Of a stretch of DNA of 64,000 nucleotides, positions 36,533 to 45,288 are shown piece after piece; within the stretch, counting starts at the first letter, position 1, and every line of letters starts with the position of its first letter. The stretch spans positions 186,001 through 250,000 of the forward strand of contig WKFI01000005.1 in the NCBI GenBank assembly GCA_014872875.1, read 5' to 3'. The stretch is from Paracoccaceae bacterium (GTDB taxonomy: Bacteria > Pseudomonadota > Alphaproteobacteria > Rhodobacterales > Rhodobacteraceae). The notes beneath the pieces are model-generated. The model was not told the origin of the DNA and ran no database searches. It saw only the letters and a program-made list of their open reading frames with translations. Position numbers and translations under genes: made by a program.

Positions 36533-38380
36533 TCAAAGTATGAAATCACTTGTGTCGGCATCGGCGATGGCCAAGCCCTCGATCCGGACCGTTCCAGTCC
36601 CGCCCAGCTGGGTCATGTCCAGCAGCGTCACGGTTGCGCCAGCGTCGGACAGTGCCGGGGCCACGACCGATGCGTAATCCGCAGCGCTCAGCCCGAGCGC
36701 CGACAGGTCGATCCGGTCGTCTCCATTGGTGAAATCGGTAATAACGTCATCGCCGTCATTACGACCGAAGATGAAAATGTCATCCTGATGGCCACCCGTG
36801 AGTTCATCGTTGCCCTTGCCGCCGATCAGACGGTCACGGCCAAAGACGCCATTCAGGACGTCATCACCCTTGCCACCGTACAGAATGTCATTGCCCGAGC
36901 CGCCGGACAGGGTGTCATCCCCCGCCTCGCCCCGCAGCGTGTCCCGATTAGCCGCGCCAGAGATGCTGTCATCTCCGGCCCCGCCGGTGATCACGTCATT
37001 GCCGAGCCCACCATTGATCATATCTTCTCCGGCGCCGCCGAAAATACTGTCAACCCCATCGCCACCGACGATCGTGTCCTCCCCGGCTCCGCCGCGGATG
37101 TCATCGTTACCGCTGCCGCCCTGGATGTCATCATCGCCTGCGCCGCCGCGAATGGTATCGTTGTTGTCGCCACCGTCGATGGTGTCTGCCCCGGCGCCGC
37201 CCAGCACAGTATCGTCCCCCGCTCCGCCGGTCAGAACATCATCGCCACCCCGTCCTTTTAGGGTGTCATTTCCAACACCCCCTTCAAAAGTGTTGCCTTC
37301 GCTGCCGCCGGTGAGCACGTCGTCGCCGCCATTTCCATAAACAGTCCCGGACAATGATCCCTTGGCGCCGTTGTAAACATCATTGGCGGCGCCATAGGTG
37401 ATGTCACCCTGGATCTCGCCAGTATTGACGATACGGTGACCGTTTGCATTGAAGGTCGGCGTATTGGCGGTGATGTCCCCCAGGACTTCTCCACTATTGT
37501 TTAACACAAGCCGTCCAAACGCGGCCGGACCGCCCCCGTTCGTCACCTCAATCGCGTTGTCCCCACCTTGGATCAGACCCGAGTTCTTGATCCGCAGATC
37601 TCCGATCCGTGTCGCACCTTGCGTATAGAAAATACCCTCATCGCCACCGACAATCTTGCCGGAGTTCTCAATAAACCCAACATCAAAGTAGGTTACAGCG
37701 TCAGTCGTGGCCGAGATGTCGCCTGTGTTCAGCAGTTTGCTACCATTGCCAATTGCATGCACCCCATCCTCACTCTGGATCGTGCCAGAGTTCCGAATAT
37801 TGGCGAAGTCTCCACTTACAGAAATCCCGGTTCCAAAAGTAGAAAGCAGCCCATTGTTCTGGACCACTGCGGAGGCGCCATTCAGCGCAAGGCCGGTGCT
37901 ATCGCTCAGAATTTCACCGCTGTTCCGAAAAGTTACGCTGTTGCCGTTCAAAAAGATTGCAGCGCTGGCCCCAGTGGAGATCGAACCAAAATTGTTGAAC
38001 GACGTAGAGTTCCCCCGCACATCGAAGGCGTTCCCAAAAATAGAATCAACTTCGCCATAATTGGTGACGCGGGTGTGCTGGGCGGTGATTATGACGGCGT
38101 CAGCGCCTGCCTGAATGGAACCTTCTTTGCCAACTGTGAGAGCGTTGTTCAGGGAGGCGGCCGGCGATCCTGCCAAATCACCAAAGTGAACGCCATTTCC
38201 CACATTCGATGTCATGGATCCTTCGATCAAGATCACTCTGTTGTTGCCAACCGTGGTGGCATCCAGAGCGTTCCCGGCGCTGATGATATAGCTGTCTTTG
38301 CCAAGCAGAAAATATTCATTATTGCTGCTGATCCAGGTTTGGCCGGCATAGGACGGACCTGTCAAAATGACGTTAGCCAC
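36533..38380 (-). CDS. RTX calcium-binding protein 2, paralogue of RTX protein 1
   Basis: 615 residues. The start MANVILTGPSYAGQTW aligns with the first protein (MADLILTNPVYGDQTW), and both continue FLLGKDSYII. I use GTG 38380, since AAGGAG lies 7 bases upstream. The TTG at 38386 would touch the ribosome site. N-terminal beta-helix-like NSG repeats are followed by RTX repeats at about 349-530, roughly three repeats more than its paralogue. The C-terminal domain ends in DTSDFIL, a type I secretion tail. It likely forms part of a two-protein secreted family arising by tandem duplication. Confidence 0.88.
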   Translation of the reverse strand: MANVILTGPSYAGQTWISSNNEYFLLGKDSYIISAGNALDATTVGNNRVILIEGSMTSNVGNGVHFGDLAGSPAASLNNALTVGKEGSIQAGADAVIITAQHTRVTNYGEVDSIFGNAFDVRGNSTSFNNFGSISTGASAAIFLNGNSVTFRNSGEILSDSTGLALNGASAVVQNNGLLSTFGTGISVSGDFANIRNSGTIQSEDGVHAIGNGSKLLNTGDISATTDAVTYFDVGFIENSGKIVGGDEGIFYTQGATRIGDLRIKNSGLIQGGDNAIEVTNGGGPAAFGRLVLNNSGEVLGDITANTPTFNANGHRIVNTGEIQGDITYGAANDVYNGAKGSLSGTVYGNGGDDVLTGGSEGNTFEGGVGNDTLKGRGGDDVLTGGAGDDTVLGGAGADTIDGGDNNDTIRGGAGDDDIQGGSGNDDIRGGAGEDTIVGGDGVDSIFGGAGEDMINGGLGNDVITGGAGDDSISGAANRDTLRGEAGDDTLSGGSGNDILYGGKGDDVLNGVFGRDRLIGGKGNDELTGGHQDDIFIFGRNDGDDVITDFTNGDDRIDLSALGLSAADYASVVAPALSDAGATVTLLDMTQLGGTGTVRIEGLAIADADTSDFIL

Positions 38381-38517
38381 TTTCAATCTCCTTAAGTAAA
38401 CAGTTTAACAAAGTTTCGGATACCGATATCCTCAAACCCGAAATTCTCCAATGTTTACGTTGGGTAAGATGACGGGGGCAGGCACCCCGGAACCACCCTG
38501 AAAATTCCCGACTAAAT

Positions 38518-38535
38518 CCGTTCTTGCACCCAGTT
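38518..38535 (-). promoter_or_regulatory. Upstream element shared by both RTX genes, copy 2
   Basis: On the minus strand AACTGGGTGCAAGAACGG, 155 bases before the RTX2 start. See copy 1 at 36405-36421. The element also lies within the promoter region of the divergent peroxiredoxin gene. Confidence 0.4.
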
Positions 38536-38550
38536 TAGAATCGTTTTAAC
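38534..38550 (+). promoter_or_regulatory. Iron-control-element-like palindrome upstream of the peroxiredoxin
   Basis: TTTAGAA-TCG-TTTTAAC matches 12 of 14 arm positions of the Irr box/ICE consensus TTTAGAA-N3-TTCTAAA. It sits 43 bases before the peroxiredoxin start and could also touch the RTX2 promoter. Inference only. Confidence 0.35.
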
Positions 38551-38593
38551 CGTCTCGCCCGGAACGATCCCCAACCTTTTTCAGGAGTCTGAC

Positions 38594-39142
38594 ATGAAAG
38601 CTGGAGTCACACTGCCGAACGTGACCTTCAAGACCCGCGTGCGCGACGAGTCGATCGAAGGCCCGAACCCTTTCCGCTGGGAAGACAAGACCACCGCGGA
38701 CTATTTCGCAGGCAAGCGCGTCGTGCTGTTTTCGCTGCCGGGCGCCTTCACTCCCACCTGCTCGACCTACCAGCTGCCGGGCTTTGAAAACGGCTTTGCC
38801 GATTTTCAAGCTGCAGGTGTGGACGAGATCTACTGCATGTCGGTCAACGACAGCTTCGTGATGAACAAATGGGCCGAAGCCCAGGACCTGGCAAACGTCA
38901 AAGTAATCCCGGACGGTTCGGGCGAATTTACCCGCAAAATGGGCATGCTGGTCGCCAAGGACAACCTGGGATTTGGTCAGCGGTCCTGGCGCTATGCCGC
39001 CGTCGTCAATGACGGTGTGGTTGAAGGCTGGTTCGAAGAGCCGGGCCTGGAAGACAACCACGGCGAAGATCCCTATGGCGTGTCTTCGCCGGAAACCGTT
39101 CTGAACTGGCTCAAGGAACAGAACGCCGAAGCGGCCGCATAA
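38594..39142 (+). CDS. Peroxiredoxin (Prx5/redoxin family)
   Basis: 182 residues; reduces hydrogen or organic peroxides. The peroxidatic Cys is in LPGAFTPTCSTYQLPGFE (PxxTxxC), and YCMSVNDSFVMNKWAEAQ follows. The C-terminal part ESPGLED-like is short and no second resolving Cys near the N-terminal one is evident, so it may use glutathione or glutaredoxin for recycling. It is divergent from RTX2 and has its own terminator. Confidence 0.92.
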   Translation: MKAGVTLPNVTFKTRVRDESIEGPNPFRWEDKTTADYFAGKRVVLFSLPGAFTPTCSTYQLPGFENGFADFQAAGVDEIYCMSVNDSFVMNKWAEAQDLANVKVIPDGSGEFTRKMGMLVAKDNLGFGQRSWRYAAVVNDGVVEGWFEEPGLEDNHGEDPYGVSSPETVLNWLKEQNAEAAA

Positions 39143-39164
39143 ATCTCGCTTCGATCTGATTGTT

Positions 39165-39197
39165 CGGGCGCGCTCTGATATCAGGGCGCGCCTTTTT
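39165..39197 (+). terminator. Intrinsic terminator of the peroxiredoxin gene
   Basis: Stem GGGCGCGC / GGCGCGCC with an inner CTGATATCAG palindrome and a TTTTT tail. Confidence 0.85.
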
Positions 39198-39212
39198 GTT
39201 TTGCGCAGATGT

Positions 39213-39245
39213 CAAAAAAAAAAACACCCCCGAAAACCGGGGGTG
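39213..39245 (-). terminator. Intrinsic terminator of the DUF6456 gene
   Basis: Perfect stem CACCCCCG / CGGGGGTG with a 5-base loop. Read on the minus strand it is followed by a run of eleven T. It lies 101 bases past the DUF6456 stop. Confidence 0.8.
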
Positions 39246-39346
39246 GTAACAGTCACTGGAGGGTCCGATATCAAAACCGGCACGTTCATCCGGGTGAGAG
39301 ACCGGATCATTGTTTCCCAATTTGGGACAAAATCCTTACCATCCGG

Positions 39347-40498
39347 TTACCCGATCAGCTGATCGGCGCCGCTGGCGTCTTCGTAATGGCGCTTGAGGCG
39401 CTGCAAGGCAATGCGCAGCACGATCTTTCCGGAACGGGCCGACCAGCCCATTTGTTTCTCGGCCGTCTCCAATCCTTCCAGATAACAACAGCACCGCAAG
39501 GCAACATCGCTGAGCCCCGGCCCCAGGTCAGTCAGAGCGCGGGCGACCCGGTCCCGCGCCCCTGTTGGACCATCCGTCGAGGCGCCTGTGCCCCCCGACC
39601 GGACGCCACCGGTCAGGAACCCTTCCCAATTCTGGGTGACACGTGGCCCCATCTGGGCCAGTTCGAAATCTTCACGCAACCGCTCCCCTGCCCGCACCAG
39701 ATCGTCGCCCAGAAAGGGTTGTCCATCCTTGTCTTTGCGCCGCGCGAGGGCGGTCAGCGGACTTTCAGCCATGTTGTAGCGGACCCTGCGGGGCTTGCCG
39801 CCTTCATCCGGGACCGTTTTTTCGCCAAAGGCCCGAGTTTTCCCGGAAAACTGTGCCTGAGCCTCGGCAAAGCCGCCTTCCTTGACCGCCCGTGCCCGAT
39901 TTTCGGCTTCGGCCAGCATCTGACCCAGCGCAGAACGACCGGCCGAAGTGATGTGATACCGGCTGATCCGCCCGGGATTGGCACAGCTGATCCAGTCTTT
40001 CAGGGCCATGACCTCGGCAATGGATTTATCAACAACAGCCGTCTTTGCAGTGCCGCCCTCCGGGCTGTCTCGCACTACGACAGCTTTTTCCATTTCTTCG
40101 GCCACGGCCAGAACCGCGCCGGTTTCACACAACCGTCGCAGGATCCGCAGCGTTTCCTCCTCCAAGTGCGAGCCATCGGGAGCGTTTGCTGATGTGCGGG
40201 AAACTGATTGCATATCCATCCCATCTTTTGTTTCGACCAACGCGTGTAGGGTTTGATCGCTCTTCTGGGTTAATGGCGGAAAATGCGCCCGGGCCAGTGC
40301 TGACAAGGCAGCATCCACAAGGGGATCGTCACGCCGCATCTCGACCCGTCTGATCTGGCGCAACACCGTCGACGCATGGCACCCGGCATGTCGCGCCAGG
40401 TCGCGTATCGATTGCCCTGCTTCAGTATGGGCCAAATATCTTTGAGCGCCTTCCGGCACCCATCCCGGGACCAGTGCTACGGGCTGTTTTTCCATCAT
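39347..40498 (-). CDS. DUF6456 domain protein with N-terminal helix-turn-helix
   Basis: 383 residues. The N-terminus (RYLAHTEAGQSIRDLARHAGCHASTVLRQIRRVE) reads as a helix-turn-helix of the DNA-binding type. A Ser/Gly-rich linker region lies before about 240. The C-terminal DUF6456 block includes ESPLTALARRKDKDGQPFL, AGERLREDFELAQMGPRVTQNW and LTDLGPGLSDVALRCCCYLEGLE. Nothing is known of its targets. It is divergent from the DUF6477 gene, a pair that recurs in this family of bacteria. The start at 40498 is uncertain by a few residues. Confidence 0.75.
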   Translation of the reverse strand: MMEKQPVALVPGWVPEGAQRYLAHTEAGQSIRDLARHAGCHASTVLRQIRRVEMRRDDPLVDAALSALARAHFPPLTQKSDQTLHALVETKDGMDMQSVSRTSANAPDGSHLEEETLRILRRLCETGAVLAVAEEMEKAVVVRDSPEGGTAKTAVVDKSIAEVMALKDWISCANPGRISRYHITSAGRSALGQMLAEAENRARAVKEGGFAEAQAQFSGKTRAFGEKTVPDEGGKPRRVRYNMAESPLTALARRKDKDGQPFLGDDLVRAGERLREDFELAQMGPRVTQNWEGFLTGGVRSGGTGASTDGPTGARDRVARALTDLGPGLSDVALRCCCYLEGLETAEKQMGWSARSGKIVLRIALQRLKRHYEDASGADQLIG

Positions 40499-40530
40499 TC
40501 TGCACCTTTAGATCTGACAGCCTGACCTAG

Positions 40531-40562
40531 TTATCCAGCGGTTATCCTAAGAATTATCAACA
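40531..40562. promoter_or_regulatory. Three DnaA-box-like 9-mers between DUF6456 and DUF6477
   Basis: TTATCCAGC (40531-40539), TTATCCTAA (40542-40550) and TTATCAACA (40554-40562) match the DnaA box TTATCCACA at 7, 7 and 8 of 9 bases, all in one orientation and 11-12 bp apart, about one helical turn. Confidence 0.45.
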
Positions 40563-40737
40563 CAACCTAAACGTGCATTGGTTACTCCGTGGTTAAAATC
40601 CACCCTCACAAGCAGCATTGTTTCCAAATCATAAACTGACGTGAACCCAGCGTTCGCAATTGTGGCGCACGCCGCAACACCCGCCAAAGTTGTGCCATAA
40701 ACCGGTCAAACGTCTTAAGCTTTGGAAAGGAGCTGCC

Positions 40738-41037
40738 ATGCAAGACCTTTTGACCATGCTGACAACCCTGCGCCGCCCGCGTCTGCTGATCCGGGCCGCA
40801 CGGATCGGATCCCAGGACTACAAGCGGGATCGCCACCTGCAGCGCCTGCTGGGCTACGGGAACCTGCCACGTCCAGCGGCAGCCTTGATGAAACTGATGG
40901 AATTGGAGCGGGAGATGGACGAAGCCCGCAAAAAAGACGAGGCAGGGTACTCCCTGCCTCGTCATCTGGATCTACTGATCGCGATGATGGGCGAGGCGCA
41001 GCTGTTGAAAGCCGTCCGCCCCGCGCCGATCACCTGA
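40738..41037 (+). CDS. DUF6477 family protein
   Basis: 99 residues, basic N-terminus (QDLLTMLTTLRRPRLLIRAARIGSQDYKRDRHLQRLLG) followed by helical segments with KLMELEREMDEARKKDE and SLPRHLDLLIAMMGEAQLL. No known catalytic motif. The start at 40738 has an ideal AAGGAG site 5 bases upstream; the longer frame is unlikely. Its 3' end converges with the MttB-family gene with one base between the stops. Together with DUF6456 it brackets the DnaA-box-like array. Function unknown. Confidence 0.75.
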   Translation: MQDLLTMLTTLRRPRLLIRAARIGSQDYKRDRHLQRLLGYGNLPRPAAALMKLMELEREMDEARKKDEAGYSLPRHLDLLIAMMGEAQLLKAVRPAPIT

Positions 41038-41038
41038 A

Positions 41039-42583
41039 CTACATGAACGCGTCCGGCATCGAGGCCTTCTTCTCGGCCACGTAGGCGCTCAAAGCTTCTT
41101 CCACGGCCGGGTCGAGAGCCGGCTTCTGGTACTGCGCCAGAAGGTTGTCGACCCGGTTGGACGCCAGTTCATAGGTGTCCCGGGCGCCTTCCTCTTCCCA
41201 CGTCTCGAACGGCTTGTAGTCCAGCAGATCGGATTTCCAGAACGCGGATTTGAAGTTCGCCTGCGTGTGCGCACATCCCAGATAGTGACCCCCGGGACCG
41301 ACTTCGCGGATGGCATCCATCGCTTGGGCATTTTCATCCGCGGACACACCTTTTGCCAGGGCGTGCAGAGTGCCAAGCTGATCGGCGTCCATGACGAATT
41401 TCTCGAAATCGGCAACCAAACCGCCTTCGAGCCAACCGCAGGAATGCAGCATGAAGTTCACACCGGACATCAGCCCCATATTCAGCGAATTGGCCGTTTC
41501 ATAAGCGGCCTGAGCGTCAGGCAATTTCGAACCGCAGAACGACCCCGAAGACCTGAACGGCAAGTTCAGACGCCGCGCCAGCTGACCAGCACCATAGGTG
41601 ACCAGCGACGCTTCGGGCGTGCCAAAGGTCGGAGCGCCCGAGTTCATGTCGATTGAGGACACGAAGGCACCAAAGATCGCAGGCGCACCGGGGCGCACCA
41701 ATTGGCTATAGGCGACACCGGCCAGAACCTCGGCCAAAACCTGCGTCAGCGTGCCAGCAACCGAAACCGGCGCCATGGCACCGCCGACGATGAAGGGCGA
41801 AATGATGCAGGCCTGGTTGTTTTCGGCGTAGACCTCAAGCGCGCCCATCATCACATCGTCGAAGGTCATCGGCGAGTTGATGTTGGTTAGCGACGTCATG
41901 ACCGTGTTTTCCTGCACGAACTCCTTGCCGAACAGGATACCTGCCATCTCGACCGAATCCTGTGCGCGGATCGGTTCGGTGACCGAGCCCATGAAAGGTT
42001 TGTCAGACAGGGTCATATGCGCCAGCAGCATGTCCAAGTGCCGCTTGTTCACCGGAATGTCGGTCGGTTCGCAAACCGTTCCACCCGAATGGTGCAGCCA
42101 TTTGGACATGTAGGCCAGTTTCACGAACTTGTTGAAATCGTCCATGGTCGCATAGCGACGGCCGCCGTTGCGGTCCCGCACGAAGGGAGGGCCATAGACC
42201 GGCGCCAGAACCATGTTGCGACCACCGATCACAACCGAACGTTCGGGGTTGCGGGCATGCTGCGTGAATTGCGAGGGCGCGGTCGAGCACAATTTACGGG
42301 CCAGTCCACGCGGGATACGAACCCGTTCGCCTTCGACATCGGCACCGGCGTTTTTCCAGCGCTCCAACGCCGCGGGGTTCGACACGAAGTTCACACCAAC
42401 TTCGGCCAGAACGGTTTCGGCGTTGGCCTCGATGATCTCCAGCGCTTCTTCGTTCAGAACCTCGAAATTCGGAATATTGCGCTCGATATACTTCGCGGTT
42501 TCAAACGAAACGCTGCTCCGCTCGGCCCGGCGGGCGGCGCCGCCTCCGCCACGTCCGCGACGACGCGCTGCTGCTTCTGCCAT
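41039..42583 (-). CDS. Trimethylamine methyltransferase (MttB) superfamily protein, non-pyrrolysine
   Basis: 514 residues of the MttB family barrel: ERNIPNFEVLNEEALEIIEANAETVLAEVGV and YGPPFVRDRNGGRRYATMDDFNKFV at the front, then MNSGAPTFGTPEAS, SSGSFCGSKLPDAQAAYETA and GGHYLGCAHTQANF. There is no in-frame amber codon, so it is not the pyrrolysine enzyme; such members demethylate glycine betaine or related quaternary amines with a corrinoid partner. That partner and a CoB12 methyltransferase are not in the window. It probably serves degradation of methylated osmolytes. The N-terminus is Arg/Gly rich. Confidence 0.88.
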   Translation of the reverse strand: MAEAAARRRGRGGGGAARRAERSSVSFETAKYIERNIPNFEVLNEEALEIIEANAETVLAEVGVNFVSNPAALERWKNAGADVEGERVRIPRGLARKLCSTAPSQFTQHARNPERSVVIGGRNMVLAPVYGPPFVRDRNGGRRYATMDDFNKFVKLAYMSKWLHHSGGTVCEPTDIPVNKRHLDMLLAHMTLSDKPFMGSVTEPIRAQDSVEMAGILFGKEFVQENTVMTSLTNINSPMTFDDVMMGALEVYAENNQACIISPFIVGGAMAPVSVAGTLTQVLAEVLAGVAYSQLVRPGAPAIFGAFVSSIDMNSGAPTFGTPEASLVTYGAGQLARRLNLPFRSSGSFCGSKLPDAQAAYETANSLNMGLMSGVNFMLHSCGWLEGGLVADFEKFVMDADQLGTLHALAKGVSADENAQAMDAIREVGPGGHYLGCAHTQANFKSAFWKSDLLDYKPFETWEEEGARDTYELASNRVDNLLAQYQKPALDPAVEEALSAYVAEKKASMPDAFM

Positions 42584-42748
42584 GTGTTTCCCCTCACAAC
42601 AGGATGTGTAATTGGCAATTGTTGTATCGGTGGACGCCCAACTGGCGTCGAAAGATAACGGCCTTTGGCGTAAAAAAGCGACATTTACGTCTCTCCAAAC
42701 GCCTCAATCCCGATCAGAGCCCCCTGAAAACGTCGCCGCAACCCGGTT

Positions 42749-43465
42749 TCAGCTACCGCCGCATTCGTCGCAAAGATCGGGTGGGCAAAGTTCTGCGTTT
42801 CGTTTGACAAAAAAGGTACGGCCCGGACGGCCATGATAACGGCAGAGCGGCGCAGTGAACTTGTTGAACCGGGTTCGTTTGTCCAATGACGTGACGGGCG
42901 CCGCCACGACGGCATCTTTTTTGCAAGGCATTGCGACACATTTGGTGCGGCTGCTCTGCGTATAGTTCCAATAGTGCTGGATGTGGCTTGAGCATCCGCA
43001 TTTCGGTTTACTGCCCGCCCGCCCCACCTTCACATGGAAATAGTTCTGACGGTTCAGTCGATATTTGACCGTCGAACACTCTTCCCGCACGGCATCATCA
43101 ATCAGATAACGGCCCGCGTGAACAAAGAACGGCTCCGTGAAGCGGGACCGGTTATGCGTTCCACAGAGCGGAATGATATAAACGGTCGTTTCGATCGGTT
43201 GCGGTTTGAAAAAGGTCGTTTTGGTCTTGCGCCTGACTTTGACAAAGACCACATGCGCCCCGTCTTCGGCAGGCGCCGAGCATCCCATATAGGAACAGCT
43301 GACATTCGATTTCAAATCCAGCTTGTTGTATATTTTCCAATGGTTCAGCCAAGATCCACAGCCACACTTGGGCCGTTTGGCGGATCCCTTCTTGTGCTGG
43401 ACAGGATGCCTGTCGCCATATTCCTTTTGACACCTGTCCAGACCGTATCCAGTTTCCTTGCTCAT
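42749..43465 (-). CDS. Cys/His-rich protein of two related putative zinc-binding halves
   Basis: 238 residues counted from the ATG at 43465. The first half has C34-x-C36, H42, C57-x4-C62, H71 in GAHVV, and PLC101-x2-H104. The second half repeats this as C156-x-C158, C176-x4-C181 and PLC208-x2-H211 but lacks the AHV histidine. Extra Cys at 227, 232 and 235 follow. The spacing suggests treble-clef or HNH-like zinc modules, one intact and one eroded. No named family is certain. It is basic overall (Lys/Arg-rich), consistent with nucleic-acid contact. It lies alone between mttB and guaA. Confidence 0.7.
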   Translation of the reverse strand: MSKETGYGLDRCQKEYGDRHPVQHKKGSAKRPKCGCGSWLNHWKIYNKLDLKSNVSCSYMGCSAPAEDGAHVVFVKVRRKTKTTFFKPQPIETTVYIIPLCGTHNRSRFTEPFFVHAGRYLIDDAVREECSTVKYRLNRQNYFHVKVGRAGSKPKCGCSSHIQHYWNYTQSSRTKCVAMPCKKDAVVAAPVTSLDKRTRFNKFTAPLCRYHGRPGRTFFVKRNAELCPPDLCDECGGS

Positions 43466-43595
43466 GGTCACTGCGCCCGGATGTCTCTATTTAGTGGTCC
43501 CAGCCTAGTGCAAAGCCGCGATTGCGACCACTGTTTTTGCCAAAACCACGCATCAGACACTTGAGACGGGAAGCCTTCTGGATTAAGGCCCGAGC

Positions 43596-45164
43596 ATGAG
43601 TGATACATCCCATGACCGCCTCCTCATCATCGACTTCGGCAGCCAGGTCACGCAGCTGATTGCGCGCCGCCTGCGCGAGCTGAATGTCTATTGCGAAATC
43701 CACCCCTACCAGAACGTCACGATGGACTTCGTGCGCGATATGGCGCCCAAGGCCGTGATCTTTTCCGGTGGACCCGACAGTGTGACCCGCGAAGGCTCTC
43801 CGCGTGCACCGCAGGAGATCTTTGATCTTGGTGTGCCGATCTTGGGGATCTGCTATGGCCAGCAGGTCATGATGCATCAGCTGGGCGGCAAGGTTGAAAG
43901 CGGACATGGAACCGCCGAGTTTGGCCGCGCTTATGTGACCCCCACCGCGCAGCACCTGCCAATCCTGGAAGGCTGGTTCGCCGATGACAGCGACCGCGAA
44001 CAGGTCTGGATGAGCCACGGCGATCACGTCAGCGAAATCGCACCCGGGTTCGACGTCTATGGCACCTCGCCCAATGCGCCGTTTGCGATCACTGCCGATA
44101 TCAGCCGCAACTTCTATGCGGTGCAGTTCCACCCCGAAGTGCATCACACACCCAACGGTGCCAAACTGTACGAAAACTTCGTGCGGCTGGCGGGGTTCTC
44201 GGGCGACTGGACAATGGGCGCCTATCGCGAACAAGCGATTCAGCAGATCCGCGAACAGGTCGGCGACAAGAAAGTCATCTGCGGCCTGTCGGGCGGCGTG
44301 GACTCATCTGTTGCAGCGATTCTGATCCACGAAGCAATCGGCGATCAGCTGACCTGCGTGTTCGTGGACCACGGCTTGCTGCGCAAGAACGAAGCGGAAG
44401 AAGTCGTTTCGATGTTCCGCGACAACTACAACATCCAGCTGATCCACGCAGACGAAAGCGATCTGTTTCTGGGTGAGCTGGACGGTCAAAGTGACCCGGA
44501 GACCAAGCGCAAGATCATCGGCAAGCTGTTCATCGACGTGTTCCAGAAACACGCCGATACCATCGACGGCGCCGAATTCTTGGCACAAGGCACGCTGTAT
44601 CCGGATGTGATCGAGTCGGTGTCCTTCTCGGGCGGCCCTTCGGTCACCATCAAGAGCCACCACAATGTGGGCGGTCTGCCGGAAAAAATGGGCCTGAAAC
44701 TGGTCGAGCCACTGCGCGAGCTGTTCAAGGACGAGGTCCGCGCCCTGGGCCGCGAGCTGGGACTGCCGCAGTCGTTCATTGGCCGCCACCCCTTCCCCGG
44801 TCCGGGTCTGGCCATCCGGTGCCCCGGTGAGATCACCCGCGAAAAGCTGGAGATCCTGCGCGAGGCGGATGCGATCTATATCGACCAGATCCGTAAGCAC
44901 GGTCTTTATGACGAGATCTGGCAGGCCTTTGTGGCAATCCTGCCGGTGCGTACCGTCGGCGTCATGGGCGATGGCCGTACCTACGACTATGCCTGCGCGC
45001 TGCGCGCGGTGACCTCGGTCGATGGCATGACTGCAGATTACTACCCGTTCAGCCATGAATTCTTGGGCGAAACCGCGACCCGGATCATCAACGAGGTCAA
45101 GGGCATCAACCGCTGCACCTATGACATCACCTCGAAGCCTCCGGGCACCATCGAGTGGGAATGA
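43596..45164 (+). CDS. guaA: GMP synthase (glutamine-hydrolysing)
   Basis: 522 residues; converts XMP to GMP with glutamine and ATP. The class-I amidotransferase domain has Cys86 in GICYGQQ and the His/Glu pair in FHPEVHH. The ATP-PPase domain carries the P-loop SGGVDSS near residue 234. The C-terminal dimerisation domain includes [14 protein letters not shown], ending KPPGTIEWE. Standard length. It ends at a strong terminator and has no linked guaB here. Confidence 0.97.
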   Translation: MSDTSHDRLLIIDFGSQVTQLIARRLRELNVYCEIHPYQNVTMDFVRDMAPKAVIFSGGPDSVTREGSPRAPQEIFDLGVPILGICYGQQVMMHQLGGKVESGHGTAEFGRAYVTPTAQHLPILEGWFADDSDREQVWMSHGDHVSEIAPGFDVYGTSPNAPFAITADISRNFYAVQFHPEVHHTPNGAKLYENFVRLAGFSGDWTMGAYREQAIQQIREQVGDKKVICGLSGGVDSSVAAILIHEAIGDQLTCVFVDHGLLRKNEAEEVVSMFRDNYNIQLIHADESDLFLGELDGQSDPETKRKIIGKLFIDVFQKHADTIDGAEFLAQGTLYPDVIESVSFSGGPSVTIKSHHNVGGLPEKMGLKLVEPLRELFKDEVRALGRELGLPQSFIGRHPFPGPGLAIRCPGEITREKLEILREADAIYIDQIRKHGLYDEIWQAFVAILPVRTVGVMGDGRTYDYACALRAVTSVDGMTADYYPFSHEFLGETATRIINEVKGINRCTYDITSKPPGTIEWE

Positions 45165-45188
45165 TCCTCGTCATTCGAGCCAAACAGC

Positions 45189-45223
45189 AAAGCCGGATCG
45201 ATCCTGTCGATCCGGCTTTTTTC
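45189..45223 (+). terminator. Intrinsic terminator of guaA
   Basis: Stem AAAGCCGGATCGA / TCGATCCGGCTTT with a 5-base loop and a T-run; 25 bases after the guaA stop. Confidence 0.9.
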
Positions 45224-45288
45224 GTGGTCCCCGCTTCGAATTTTGCTACGGTGCCGCCAACGATGGCCGCCAAGGGAAACCGCGCAGA

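Noticed and set aside
34780-37310. Dense short DNA repeats that might be read as CRISPR or satellite
   Set aside because: They encode the GGxGxD RTX nonapeptides in frame. No constant repeat with unique spacers and no cas genes.
41039-42583. Pyrrolysine (in-frame TAG) in the MttB-family gene
   Set aside because: The frame is continuous for 514 codons without an internal amber codon.
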